From Pseudomonadota bacterium (GTDB taxonomy: Bacteria; Pseudomonadota; Alphaproteobacteria; Thalassobaculales; Thalassobaculaceae): a stretch of 25,291 nt of DNA. The translations under genes and the position numbers were made by a program. Below the pieces are notes generated by a model, which was given only the letters and a program-made list of their open reading frames with translations, ran no database searches and was not told the origin of the DNA. Shown piece after piece: positions 7,639 through 16,410 of this stretch. The stretch covers positions 1-25,291 of the forward strand of contig JAQBUJ010000001.1 of the NCBI GenBank assembly GCA_027623845.1, read 5' to 3'. The first letter of the stretch is position 1. The number at the start of each line of letters is the position of its first letter.

Positions 7639-10081
7639 GCGTGCCCGCCTTTCCCTGGCTGGGATCGTTTGCAATATCGACCGTCGTACCGGCTTCCCGA
7701 TCGGTTTCGGCGGTGATCCGTTCGGTGATCATAGGAAATTCCAGGATCGCCATGGCGCCTCCACCATCACGGTCGAGTATCCGAATTTCACCGTCATGAT
7801 CTTCCATGATTTTTCTGACGATGGCGAGTCCCAGACCGGTCCCCTTGTCTCGGGTGGTCACGTAAGGTTCGGTCAATCGATGCCGGTCAACCACCGGCAA
7901 GCCACGGCCATTGTCGCAAATCATGATTAAGGCGTGATGTTGATCCGCCGTCACGCTGATCTCAATGGCGCCGGGGGCCGGATCATCCTGCTGCGCGCGC
8001 GACTCTATCGAATCGGCGGCGTTTTGCAGCAGGTTGGTTAACGCTTGGCGAACTTGGCGTGCGTCGCACAGCAGCGGGATATCTCGGTCCGGCAGAGTAA
8101 GCTCGAAATGGATCTCCGGATGCGCGGTATCCTGAAGCGCGGTCTGTTCGCGCAACAGCGTCGCCAGGTTGGCCTCCTGGAAGACCGCCGCCGGCATCCG
8201 GGCGAATTCCGAGAATGCATCGACCATGCGACCGATATCCTCGACCTGGCGAACGATGGTTTCAGTCAAAGCTTCGAAAGTGTCGGCGTCTTTGGTGATC
8301 TGGCCCAGATATTTGCGCTTCAAGCGCTCCGCCGAAAGCTGGATAGGCGTCAGCGGGTTTTTGATTTCGTGGGCGATGCGCCGCGCCACATCGGACCAGG
8401 CGGCCTTTCGCTGAGCCGATTGTAATTCCGAGATATCGTCAAAAGTCACGACGAAGCCGGTGATTTCCCCATCCGACATTTCAGCGGAAATGCGGCAAAG
8501 CAGGGTGATCCTGCGGTCACCGCGCGAAAGCTCAACCTGCCCCTCGGCGCGCCGGGACGGGCGTTTTCGCGCCTGATCGAGCAAGGCGCTCAACTCCGGC
8601 ACGATGTCCTCCAGGCGGCAATCGGCGAGGTCGGCAAGCGCGATATCAAGCAGGTGCGCCGCCGATCGGTTCGGCAGGTTTATCCGACCGCTGGCGTCCA
8701 AGCCGATGACCCCGGCTGAAACCCCGCCGAGCACCGCCTCGGTAAACCGCCGCCGGGTATCTTCCTGACGATGCGCATCGATCAGATCATTACGCTGGGC
8801 CGCCAGCTGCCGGGTCATTCGATTGAAGGCTCGGCTGAGCGTGCCAAGCTCGCTGAGTTCCCCCTCGCCGACCCGCGCACTCAAGTCCCCGGCGCTGACT
8901 TTCTCGGCCGCGCCGATCAGATCACTAACCGGTCCGGCCAGCCGCGTGGCCAGATTCAGCCCCACCCAAATCGCCGCGAACAGCAAAAGCAACGAGACCA
9001 CGGCGAAGATCAGCGCAAAAGTAATCTGAATATCGATGCGCCGGCCTTCCAACTCGCGATACTGCGCCACCGCCTGCTTGGTGCGATCGATATAGGCCAG
9101 GATTTCCGGCTCGACATAGCGTCCGAGATAAAGATAGGCGTCAACGAACCCCTCAAGGCGAACGATCGCCCTGATCCGATCGACGTCACTGGTAAGGGTC
9201 GCCACCTCGCCGGCTCTGGCGCGGCGGAAGGCGTCTTCGGGAAAGGGTTCAAAATCGAATGTGAGGCTGAGGCCGGCGCGGGCCAATACCTTGCCGGCGC
9301 CTTCGAAGACCACCACTTCACTCAGATTACGAATCGCCGCCTGGGCGCGCAGCACCTGGCCCAGACGTTGAGGCCGCGACAACAGGATGGCGGAATCCCG
9401 GTTCAAATCGCTGGCCATCGCCAAGGCGTCGCCGAGGATATTGCGGCGGTGCTCTTCCAAATAGGCCTCGGCGACCGCCTGCGAGCCCCGAACGGCGGTG
9501 CCAATACGCTCGCTGAACCAGGAGCGGATGCCGAAATCAAACAGCAGCACCGAGAAGACCGCGACAACGATGGTCGGGGTGACGGCAACGACGCTGAACA
9601 GCATCACCAAGCGGCCATGCAATTGCGAGCCGGCCAGGCCCTGACGGCGCTGCGACCAAAGATTGACCAGCCGGTGCGCCACCAACGCCACCAGCACCAA
9701 TAACAGCGACAGATTCAGATACAGCAGGCCGAGCACGACTTGTGGGTCCGGTCCCGCCGGCCCGGCATTGGCGAAGGTGGTATAGCTGCCGACGCCAGAG
9801 GCGATGGCCAGCAAGGTCAGGGCATAGGCCGCCTTACGCACCAGGCCGACCCGCTGAACCCAATCGCGCAACATTTGCCGCCGGTCGACGGGCGTCGGTG
9901 AATTTCCCGATGATTGGCTGTCCGAGGCGTCAATGCCGCCCGGAGCGTTATCACTCGGGGATAACTCACCTGGGGAAATTTCACCCGGGGATAACTCTTC
10001 CCTTGGCGCGGCGGCGTCGGGTGGCGGTCTTTCGGTGGCCATCCCCGCTTGGCCGGTCCCCGGTAGTACCGAGTCGGTCAT
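7628..10081 (-). CDS. ntrY: Membrane sensor histidine kinase NtrY
   Basis: The 817-residue kinase has a long low-complexity N-terminal tail (residues 1-70). Membrane helices lie near 84-104, 115-138 and 156-182, then a periplasmic sensor region near 185-350 and a fourth helix near 352-378. The cytoplasmic part has a HAMP domain (about 378-430), a PAS domain (about 445-550) and a HisKA domain with H571 in RRIAHEIKNPLTPIQLS. The HATPase domain has the N box NLLQNAADSIES, DNGRGLP and GTGLGLAIVRK. NtrY phosphorylates NtrX and in related bacteria responds to nitrogen or redox state. GGAG lies six bases before the ATG, supporting this start. The N-terminal extension with SPGE repeats is longer than I expect for NtrY. 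It follows ntrC after 64 bases. Confidence 0.96.
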   Translation of the reverse strand: MTDSVLPGTGQAGMATERPPPDAAAPREELSPGEISPGELSPSDNAPGGIDASDSQSSGNSPTPVDRRQMLRDWVQRVGLVRKAAYALTLLAIASGVGSYTTFANAGPAGPDPQVVLGLLYLNLSLLLVLVALVAHRLVNLWSQRRQGLAGSQLHGRLVMLFSVVAVTPTIVVAVFSVLLFDFGIRSWFSERIGTAVRGSQAVAEAYLEEHRRNILGDALAMASDLNRDSAILLSRPQRLGQVLRAQAAIRNLSEVVVFEGAGKVLARAGLSLTFDFEPFPEDAFRRARAGEVATLTSDVDRIRAIVRLEGFVDAYLYLGRYVEPEILAYIDRTKQAVAQYRELEGRRIDIQITFALIFAVVSLLLLFAAIWVGLNLATRLAGPVSDLIGAAEKVSAGDLSARVGEGELSELGTLSRAFNRMTRQLAAQRNDLIDAHRQEDTRRRFTEAVLGGVSAGVIGLDASGRINLPNRSAAHLLDIALADLADCRLEDIVPELSALLDQARKRPSRRAEGQVELSRGDRRITLLCRISAEMSDGEITGFVVTFDDISELQSAQRKAAWSDVARRIAHEIKNPLTPIQLSAERLKRKYLGQITKDADTFEALTETIVRQVEDIGRMVDAFSEFARMPAAVFQEANLATLLREQTALQDTAHPEIHFELTLPDRDIPLLCDARQVRQALTNLLQNAADSIESRAQQDDPAPGAIEISVTADQHHALIMICDNGRGLPVVDRHRLTEPYVTTRDKGTGLGLAIVRKIMEDHDGEIRILDRDGGGAMAILEFPMITERITAETDREAGTTVDIANDPSQGKAGTHGE
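9935..9994 (-). repeat. Degenerate SPGE-type tandem repeat in the NtrY N-terminus
   Basis: NtrY residues 30-49 read LSPGEISPGELSPSDNAPGG. This is a five-residue unit (SPGE plus I or L), clear in the first two copies and decayed afterwards. At DNA level the unit appears as near-copies of CACCCGGGGATAACT/CACCTGGGGAAATTT around 9953-9997. The segment lies before the first membrane helix, so it is probably cytoplasmic and disordered. Confidence 0.7.
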
Positions 10082-10145
10082 ATCGTCTCCGGTCGGGTTC
10101 GCTGCGGCAGACCACTCTCCTTGTCTGATGCGTGCGCCCAGACCG

Positions 10146-11603
10146 TCACTTTAAGCCGCGCACCACCGGGATGTCCAACCCGCGGATCTTCTTGCGTAGG
10201 GTGTTTCGGTTCAGCCCAAGTAACGCCGCCGCACGCAATTGATTGCCGTTAGTCGCCTCAAGGGATTGGGCGATTAACGGCCGCTCGACCTCGCGAATGA
10301 TCCGCTCGTACAGGCCAGTGGCCGGCAATTCGTCCTCATGCGCCTCGAAATAGGCCCGCAGGTGGCGATCCACCGCGTCGGTCAAATTCTCTGATCGACC
10401 GCCTTCCTCGGGCGCCGGGCTTTCCGATTGCTCGATCAGTTCATGGGTGATGGCTTCGGCGCCGACGACCTCCTCGGCGTAAAGCGCCGCCAGACGCTTC
10501 ACCAGATTTTCAAGCTCCCGCACATTGCCGGGCCAGGAATGCGCCATCAGCACCTTCAACCCGGCCGCATCGATGCTTTTCGACGGCAGACCGAGATTGA
10601 CCGCCTGATGCTGGAAATGATGCACCAGATCGGGAATGTCCTCGCGGCGCTCGCGCAGCGCCGGCAGCCGGATCGGCACCACGTTCAGGCGATAGAACAG
10701 ATCTTCGCGAAACAAACCCTGGCGTATCAACTGGCGCAAATCGCGGTGCGTCGCGGCGATAATCCGGACATTCGCCTGGATCGGCGCCCGCCCACCCACC
10801 GAGGTGTACTCACCTTCCTGCAGAACCCTGAGCAAGCGGGTTTGCGCTTCCGGCGGCATATCGCCGATCTCATCGAGAAACAATGTGCCGTTCTGGGCTT
10901 GCTCGAACCGCCCGGTGGAGCGGGTGGCGGCACCGGTGAAAGCGCCTTTTTCGTGGCCAAACAGCTCGCTTTCAATCAACTCGCGCGGGATCGCCGCCAT
11001 GTTGATCGCCACGAACGGCCCGGTGGACCGTTTGCCATAGTCATGCAAGGCCCGGGCGATCAATTCCTTACCGGTCCCGGATTCGCCGGCGATCATCACC
11101 GTGAGATCGGTTCCCATCAACCGGGCCATGACCCGGTAAATTTCCTGCATCGGCGGCGAGCGACCGATCAGCGGCATCGCCTCATCGCCATCCGGCGGTT
11201 GCGCCGCGCCGGCTTCCAGCGCCATGTCCGACGCGCTCGACAGCGCCTTGCCGACGGATTCGGTCAATTTCGATAGATCGAACGGCTTGGCCAGATAGTC
11301 AAAAGCGCCGCGCTCGCTCGCCTGCACCGCCGTCAGCAAGGTATTACGGGCGCTCATCACAATGACCCGAAGCTCCGGGCGTAGGCGGCGGATTCGCGGC
11401 AGCAGATCCAGGCCGTTCTCATCCGGCATGACAACATCGGTGACCACGAGATCGCCGTCGCCGTTTTTGATCCAGGCCCAAAGGTTCGCCGCCGTTCCGG
11501 TCGAGCGGACCTCGTGACCAAGGCGGGTCAAGGCCTGGGTCAGCACGGTGCGGATCGCCGGATCATCATCGGCGATCAAAATGGTGGCCCGCCCGACGCT
11601 CAC
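10146..11603 (-). CDS. ntrC: Nitrogen regulator NtrC (sigma-54 activator)
   Basis: The 485-residue protein has a receiver domain with ILIADDDPAIRTVL and phosphoacceptor D56 in DLVVTDVVMPDENG. The AAA+ domain has Walker A GESGTGKE, the sigma-54 contact motif GAFTGA in HEKGAFTGAATRSTG, and Walker B LFLDEIGDMP. The C-terminal Fis-type helix-turn-helix is NQLRAAALLGLNRNTLRKK. Phosphorylated NtrC activates sigma-54 promoters of nitrogen-assimilation genes. The start is GTG (plus-strand CAC at 11601-11603), overlapping the ntrB stop as GTGA, with GGAG about eight bases upstream. The intact GAFTGA contrasts with its altered counterpart in ntrX. NtrB is its partner kinase and phosphatase. Confidence 0.97.
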   Translation of the reverse strand: MSVGRATILIADDDPAIRTVLTQALTRLGHEVRSTGTAANLWAWIKNGDGDLVVTDVVMPDENGLDLLPRIRRLRPELRVIVMSARNTLLTAVQASERGAFDYLAKPFDLSKLTESVGKALSSASDMALEAGAAQPPDGDEAMPLIGRSPPMQEIYRVMARLMGTDLTVMIAGESGTGKELIARALHDYGKRSTGPFVAINMAAIPRELIESELFGHEKGAFTGAATRSTGRFEQAQNGTLFLDEIGDMPPEAQTRLLRVLQEGEYTSVGGRAPIQANVRIIAATHRDLRQLIRQGLFREDLFYRLNVVPIRLPALRERREDIPDLVHHFQHQAVNLGLPSKSIDAAGLKVLMAHSWPGNVRELENLVKRLAALYAEEVVGAEAITHELIEQSESPAPEEGGRSENLTDAVDRHLRAYFEAHEDELPATGLYERIIREVERPLIAQSLEATNGNQLRAAALLGLNRNTLRKKIRGLDIPVVRGLK

Positions 11604-12772
11604 CGTCCGGCTCCGACGGTGAAGCGGCGGATATGCGGCGCGGCGCTCGCCTCGGCCTCGCTGTCGGCGGTGGAGATCGGCAAGGTGACCCGAAAAATCG
11701 TCCGCCTCGGCTCAGAATCCAGTTCCACCACGCCCCCGTGATCGGCGACCGCCTTGGCGACGAAAGCAAGGCCGAGACCGGTTCCAGATGCCTTTGAGGT
11801 CACAAAAGGCTCAAACAGATTGGCCCGCAGATCCTCGGGAATGCCCACCCCATTGTCCTGGATTGAGACCAACAAAGGCAGATCCAAGCGATCGCCGGTG
11901 CCGCCAACCGCCAGCCGCATGCCGTGGCGATAGGCGGTCGACAATTGCACCTCGCCGCCGGTCGCCAACGGCAAGGCTTCACAGGCGTTCTTCAGCAGAT
12001 TGAGAAACAACTGGATCAAAATATCCCGGTTGCCCAGCGCTGCCGGCAATGACGGGTCATAACGTTCGACGAAGGTCACGTGGCGGCCAAACCCCGTCTC
12101 GGCGACGCGGCGGCAATGGTCGAGCACCTCGTGAATGTTGATCGCGGCTTTGCGAATGGGGCGCTCGTCGGCGAACACCTCCATGCGATCGACCAGCGCG
12201 ACGATGCGATCGGTCTCATTGCAGATGAGTTGGGTGAGATTTCTGTCGCCGCTGTCTATGGTCTGTTCCAGCAGTTGGGCGGCGCCGCGAATGCCCGATA
12301 ATGGGTTCTTCACCTCATGCGCCAGCATCGCCGCCATCGCCGAGACCGAGCGCGCGGCGCCGCGAAACTGCAATTGGTGATGCAAACGGCGCGCGATCGA
12401 GCGCTCGAACAGCGTGATCGCCAGGTCGCCAAGGCTTTCGGCAATCGGCGACACCTCGATATTCACCACCTTTACCCCAAGCCGAGGGCTCTCCAAAAGC
12501 AGGTCGTAATCGGCAAAGCTGCTGCCGGTGCTCCGGGCTTGCTCGATCATGCTGAACAGGGGGCTGTCGGCGGGTATCAGACCGGCGAGTTGTTGACCGA
12601 CCAGGACCGCGGCGCTGCCATCGAAGAAGGTTTCGGCGGCCGAGTTCAGGAATTTCACCGCGTTATTCGCCTCGATGGTCATCACCGGGTGCGGCAAAGC
12701 GTTGAGGATCGCTCCGTATTCCTGGGCTGTGCGCCGGTCTGGCGCCGTGCGCGTGATCGTTCCGCCGGTCAT
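11600..12772 (-). CDS. ntrB: Nitrogen sensor kinase/phosphatase NtrB
   Basis: This is a soluble kinase of about 390 residues without membrane helices. A PAS domain covers roughly residues 17-125 (ILNALPHPVMTIEANNAVKF). The HisKA phosphoacceptor histidine (about residue 152) lies in AAMLAHEVKNPLSGIRGAAQ. The HATPase domain has LFLNLLKNACEAL, IQDNGVGIPEDL and GTGLGLAFVAK. NtrB phosphorylates or dephosphorylates NtrC in response to PII protein. The ATG overlaps the dusB stop by one base (TGATG); a GTG one codon earlier is equally placed and would add one residue. No strong ribosome site precedes either, which points to coupling with dusB. Confidence 0.96.
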   Translation of the reverse strand: MTGGTITRTAPDRRTAQEYGAILNALPHPVMTIEANNAVKFLNSAAETFFDGSAAVLVGQQLAGLIPADSPLFSMIEQARSTGSSFADYDLLLESPRLGVKVVNIEVSPIAESLGDLAITLFERSIARRLHHQLQFRGAARSVSAMAAMLAHEVKNPLSGIRGAAQLLEQTIDSGDRNLTQLICNETDRIVALVDRMEVFADERPIRKAAINIHEVLDHCRRVAETGFGRHVTFVERYDPSLPAALGNRDILIQLFLNLLKNACEALPLATGGEVQLSTAYRHGMRLAVGGTGDRLDLPLLVSIQDNGVGIPEDLRANLFEPFVTSKASGTGLGLAFVAKAVADHGGVVELDSEPRRTIFRVTLPISTADSEAEASAAPHIRRFTVGAGR

Positions 12773-13761
12773 CACGCCGCCAGTCTTTCGCCGGCGCTAT
12801 CGTACAACGCAGCGATCGCATCGAAGACCTGGACAGGGTCAGCCGAGGTATTGATCGCTTGGCGAAACCGGGCCGAGTCCGGCAGCCCCTTGGTGTACCA
12901 GCCGATATGTTTGCGGGCGATGCGGGCGCCGACAGCCGCGCCATAGTGACTCAACATCGTGTCGACATGCTCAAGCAGGGTTTCGCGTTGCTCGGCCAAA
13001 CTCGGATCAGCGAGGCGAACCCCGTCGCGCAGATAGTTGACCACCTGATTGGGGAACCACGGCCGGCCATAGGCGCCGCGCCCGATCATCACCCCGTCGG
13101 CGCCAGAGACCCGCAGACACTCGGCTGCATCCTCGACCGTTTCGATGTCGCCATTGGCGATGACGGGAATGCCGACGGCTTGTTTCACCGTGCCAATGAA
13201 CCGCCAATCCGCCTGACCGGTATACATTTGGCAGCGGGTTCGGCCATGCACGGTAAGCATTTTTATCCCCGCGTCCTCGGCGATACGGGCCAAGGCCGGG
13301 GCGTTGCGGTTCTCGTCGTCCCAGCCGGTTCGCATCTTCAAGGTGACCGGCACCGACACTGCGTTGACCACCGCCTCGATGATCCGCCGGGCCAGGTCCT
13401 CTTCGCGCATCAGGGCTGATCCGGCGAGCTTGTTGACGACTTTCTTGGCCGGGCATCCCATGTTGATATCAATGATCGCCGCCCCGCGATCCTCGTTGAG
13501 ACGCGCCGCCTCGGCCATGTCCGCCGGGTCCCATCCGGCAAGCTGCACCGCCATCGGATATTCCTCGGCGCAGTCGCTCGCCAGCTTCTGGATCTCCTCG
13601 CGCACCGCCCGGATCATCGCCCCGCTGGCGATCATTTCGGAGACCACCAGGCCGACACCGCTACGCCGAACGAGCTTGCGAAACGGCTCATCTGTAACGC
13701 CCGACATCGGCGCCAGCAAAACCGGTGCGTCGAGCAGGACGGGTCCAACTTGAATGCCCAT
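12772..13761 (-). CDS. dusB: tRNA-dihydrouridine synthase DusB (NifR3 family)
   Basis: The 329-residue TIM-barrel flavoenzyme opens with PVLLAPMSGVTDEPFRKL (FMN-binding first strand). DINMGCPAKKVVNKLAGSAL carries the catalytic cysteine C103. It continues with TLKMRTGWDD, TVHGRTRCQMYTGQADW and VIANGDIETVEDA, and DGVMIGRGAYGRPW binds the FMN phosphate. It reduces uridine to dihydrouridine in tRNA. The gene was first named nifR3 for its place in front of ntrBC in Rhodobacter and Azospirillum, as here, and it is probably the first gene of the ntr operon. The 76 bases before it contain TTGCAC as a possible -35 box, but no convincing -10 box, so I do not assign a promoter. The sequence just before the ATG is A-rich. 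Confidence 0.97.
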   Translation of the reverse strand: MGIQVGPVLLDAPVLLAPMSGVTDEPFRKLVRRSGVGLVVSEMIASGAMIRAVREEIQKLASDCAEEYPMAVQLAGWDPADMAEAARLNEDRGAAIIDINMGCPAKKVVNKLAGSALMREEDLARRIIEAVVNAVSVPVTLKMRTGWDDENRNAPALARIAEDAGIKMLTVHGRTRCQMYTGQADWRFIGTVKQAVGIPVIANGDIETVEDAAECLRVSGADGVMIGRGAYGRPWFPNQVVNYLRDGVRLADPSLAEQRETLLEHVDTMLSHYGAAVGARIARKHIGWYTKGLPDSARFRQAINTSADPVQVFDAIAALYDSAGERLAA

Positions 13762-13837
13762 TTTTTTAGCAGATTCCGATAGTGCCTATGAATTGTGCAA
13801 AATACACGTGCCGACCCAAAAGACCAACGCTTATCTT

Positions 13838-14644
13838 CTAAACCGCCGCTTGCAAGACATCATGGACAAATTTCACCCCGGGATAGGCCAGGGTCAACAA
13901 CAGGTAGGCAAGCAAAACAATCCGCGCCGCCACCCGCCCGCGCATGCCAAAGCGGCGGTGCGCAACAAGCATACCGGCGATGGTGACAAACGCCGCGATG
14001 CTGAGGATCGATTTATGGTCGGCGACCAGTACTTGCCCGGTTTCCTGGATCTGCAAAGCCATGCCGCTGAGCAGCCCGGCCAACAGCACGATGATCGCCG
14101 CAATCAGCAGGCCGACCTGAAGCCGTTCAGCGTCCATGACCGCCGGCAACCGAGCCGTCATTGCGTTGACGGTTTTACGCTTCAAGGCGCGCTCACTCAG
14201 GAAAACCGACAGGCCGGCCACCGCCGCCAAGGTCACCAGCGCATAGGTGGCGATCGAACAGGCGACGTGGACGATCACCCAGGCCGGCGGCAGCGAGGCG
14301 GCCATCTCCCGCCCCTCGGTGGTCTGGAAAACCGTGGCCGCAAGTCCCAACACAAACAGATAGGGCAGCAGCAAAGGCGCCAGACGGACGGCGGTCCGAT
14401 TGATCAGACATACCACGAGGAAGCACAGCAGACTGGCGGAGATCGACAGCCACAGGGCGACAGAAAAATCCGCCCGCCAATGACCGGCCAATAAAACGAT
14501 AGACCACAGCGTCGGCCCGGCGGCGGCCAACCCCAACCACATCCAGCGCAGCATCAGGCCGCCTTCGCGCTCGCGAAAAGGCAGCACGGCGGCGGGAACC
14601 AGAGCCGTGAGAGCCGAAAGACTGAAGACCAAAGACAGCGCCAT
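13838..14644 (-). CDS. Cytochrome c assembly CcsA/HemX-like inner membrane protein (YpjD type)
   Basis: The 268-residue protein is almost entirely hydrophobic, with about eight membrane helices. It resembles the YpjD/HemX branch of the CcsA family. WVIVHVACSIATYALVTLAA contains H126, and VADHKSILSIAAF contains H210; histidines at these places are candidate haem ligands in the family. ERALKRK follows the H126 helix, and LLTLAYPGVKFVHDVL closes the protein, both typical of YpjD. The known relatives handle haem or support cytochrome c maturation, but the exact job of YpjD is unsettled. It is divergent from ispDF with about 68 bases between the chosen starts and lies upstream of dusB on the same strand (76-base gap). 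Whether it joins the dusB-ntr operon is unclear. Confidence 0.85.
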   Translation of the reverse strand: MALSLVFSLSALTALVPAAVLPFREREGGLMLRWMWLGLAAAGPTLWSIVLLAGHWRADFSVALWLSISASLLCFLVVCLINRTAVRLAPLLLPYLFVLGLAATVFQTTEGREMAASLPPAWVIVHVACSIATYALVTLAAVAGLSVFLSERALKRKTVNAMTARLPAVMDAERLQVGLLIAAIIVLLAGLLSGMALQIQETGQVLVADHKSILSIAAFVTIAGMLVAHRRFGMRGRVAARIVLLAYLLLTLAYPGVKFVHDVLQAAV

Positions 14645-14712
14645 GGCGCGACTATATCATGGCGCGGGCCAAGCACGTGAAGATGCGTGCGCCTGAAACG
14701 GGAAAAATGATC

Positions 14713-15885
14713 ATGCGGGATAGCGGCGGCGGTACCTGGGGCCTGGTGGTGGCGGCGGGACAGGGTGAACGGGCCGGCGGCGGGCTTCCCAAGCAGTATC
14801 GACGGCTGGCCGGAGAAGCCATCGTCGCCCGCGCCGCGGCGGCCTTGTTGCATCATCCGGGCATCGATGGAGTGGCCGTCGTCATCGCCCCCGGACAGGG
14901 CGATCTTTACCGCCAGGCCTGCGCCCATCTGCCGCTGCCGGACCCGGTCGAAGGCGGCGCGGCGCGACAGGAGTCGGTACGCCTTGGCCTTGAATCCCTG
15001 GCGCTGCGACGGCCGGAGCGGGTGCTGATCCACGACGCGGCGCGCCCGTTCCTGCCGGGCGCGGTGATCGATCGATTGCTTGAGACGCTTGATCACAGTC
15101 CGGCGGCGCTGCCGGTACTGCCGGTCGTCGATACCCTGAAACGAGTCGAGGCCGGAACGATATCGGCGACCGTCGATCGCACCGGGCTGGTCCGGGCGCA
15201 GACGCCGCAGGGGTTTCACTTCGCATCGATCCTGCAAGGGCATCGCGATCATGCTGGACAATCGCTCACCGATGACGCCGCGCTTGCTGAGCGCGCCGGG
15301 TTAACGGTGACCGCCGTCGCCGGGGATGAATCGTTGTTCAAGATCACCCGACCAGAAGATTTCGAACGGGCGGCGCGGCACTTGTCCTCGGGCTTCGAAA
15401 CCCGGACCGGCGCCGGCTTTGACGTGCACAGACTCGGCGCCGGCGACCATGTCATGCTTTGCGGCGTCGCGATTCCGCACGACCAGGGCCTGTTGGGCCA
15501 TTCTGACGCCGATGTCGCCTTGCATGCGCTGACCGACGCGTTGCTCGGGGCGATCGCGGCGGGGGATATTGGCGCGCATTTTCCGCCCAGCGAGGCGCAA
15601 TGGCGCGGGGCCGCCTCGGATCGCTTCCTCGCCCATGCCGCCGGTCTGCTGCGCGCCCAGGGCGGCGAGATCATCAACACCGACGTGACCTTGATCTGCG
15701 AGCGACCGAAGATCGGGCCGCACCGCCAGGCGATGCGGGCCAGGATCGCCGACATTCTCGAAATTTCCATCGATCGGGTGAGCGTCAAGGCGACAACGAC
15801 GGAACGCTTGGGTTTCACTGGCCGCGCCGAGGGGATCGCCGCCCAGGCCAGCGCCAGCGTCCGGGTGCCGATCGACCATGGCTGA
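14713..15885 (+). CDS. ispDF: Bifunctional IspD/IspF, isoprenoid (MEP) pathway
   Basis: This is a fusion of two MEP-pathway enzymes. The IspD half (about residues 8-220) has WGLVVAAGQGERAGGGLPKQY for CTP binding, HDAARPFLP, and RAQTPQGFHF, and transfers CMP to methylerythritol 4-phosphate. The IspF half (about 228-390) has AGFDVHRLG and GHSDADVALHALTDALLGA with metal-binding Asp/His, GDIGAHFPP, and VKATTTERLGFTGR, and makes the cyclic diphosphate. The fusion is common in Alphaproteobacteria. I choose the ATG at 14713 (390 residues): GGGA lies nine bases before it and the domain begins soon after. ATG codons at 14659, 14683 and 14707 are in frame but lack a well-spaced ribosome site. pgpA overlaps its end by eight bases. 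Confidence 0.96.
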   Translation: MRDSGGGTWGLVVAAGQGERAGGGLPKQYRRLAGEAIVARAAAALLHHPGIDGVAVVIAPGQGDLYRQACAHLPLPDPVEGGAARQESVRLGLESLALRRPERVLIHDAARPFLPGAVIDRLLETLDHSPAALPVLPVVDTLKRVEAGTISATVDRTGLVRAQTPQGFHFASILQGHRDHAGQSLTDDAALAERAGLTVTAVAGDESLFKITRPEDFERAARHLSSGFETRTGAGFDVHRLGAGDHVMLCGVAIPHDQGLLGHSDADVALHALTDALLGAIAAGDIGAHFPPSEAQWRGAASDRFLAHAAGLLRAQGGEIINTDVTLICERPKIGPHRQAMRARIADILEISIDRVSVKATTTERLGFTGRAEGIAAQASASVRVPIDHG

Positions 15886-16363
15886 GCCCCGCCCCTCGCT
15901 GGCGAACCCGGCGGTATTGCTGGCCACGGTCTTTGGCATCGGCTGGTTGCCGAAGGCGCCGGGCACTTGGGGCTCGCTCGCGGCGCTGGCGATGGGCTGG
16001 TTCATTGTCGCCGAGGCCGGGCCGGCGGCATTGATGGTCGGCATCGTCCTGGTCTTCGGGATTGGGGTTTGGGCTTGCGCCGGATATGCCAAAGCGACAG
16101 GAACCCATGACGCCGGCGCCTGCGTCATCGACGAAGTGGTCGGACAGTGGATCGTGCTGTTAGTGGTGCCGCTTGACCTTTGGTTTTATGCCGCCGCCTT
16201 TGCCGCCTTTCGGTTCTTTGACATCATCAAGCCCTGGCCAACCGGATGGGCCGACCGCACGATCAGTGGCGGGCTCGGCGTCATGATCGACGATGTCCTG
16301 GCCGGCATTCAAGGCGCAGCCGTGGTTTGGATAGGGTTGAAGTTAATTCAATATATTGGATGA
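15878..16363 (+). CDS. pgpA: Phosphatidylglycerophosphatase A
   Basis: The 161-residue membrane protein has the PgpA signature. FGIGWLPKAPGTWGSLAAL lies near residues 19-37, DEVVGQWIVLL near 84-94 and FRFFDIIKPWPTGWADR near 110-126, with a final GVMIDDVLAGIQGA. The conserved acidic residues in these motifs hold Mg and the phosphate. There are about four membrane helices. It dephosphorylates phosphatidylglycerol phosphate in the inner membrane to give phosphatidylglycerol. It overlaps ispDF by eight bases, suggesting co-translation. Its last codons form the left arm of an AT-rich inverted repeat shared with the spacer before cinA. Confidence 0.95.
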   Translation: MAEPRPSLANPAVLLATVFGIGWLPKAPGTWGSLAALAMGWFIVAEAGPAALMVGIVLVFGIGVWACAGYAKATGTHDAGACVIDEVVGQWIVLLVVPLDLWFYAAAFAAFRFFDIIKPWPTGWADRTISGGLGVMIDDVLAGIQGAAVVWIGLKLIQYIG

Positions 16364-16388
16364 GAAAAATCTTTTAATGTATTGAATT
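16345..16388. promoter_or_regulatory. AT-rich inverted repeat between pgpA and cinA
   Basis: The left arm AATTCAATATATT (16345-16357) pairs with the right arm AATGTATTGAATT (16376-16388) at 12 of 13 positions around an 18-base centre that itself holds AAAA and TTTT runs. The left arm lies in the last codons of pgpA. About 70 bases here are far richer in A and T than the surrounding genes. The hairpin is weak because it has almost no GC pairs, so a protein-binding site, an AT-rich promoter or a weak terminator are all possible. Confidence 0.5.
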
Positions 16389-16410
16389 TTATCTATAAAT
16401 GGAGATATTT

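Noticed and set aside
8771..9703. 310-codon plus-strand frame opposite ntrY
   Set aside because: It is a low-complexity, charged antisense frame of a certain gene, with no ribosome site that I can see.
13762..13837. Possible sigma-54 promoter in front of dusB
   Set aside because: GGCAC is present, but no GC appears at the required spacing, so the GG-N10-GC core is missing.
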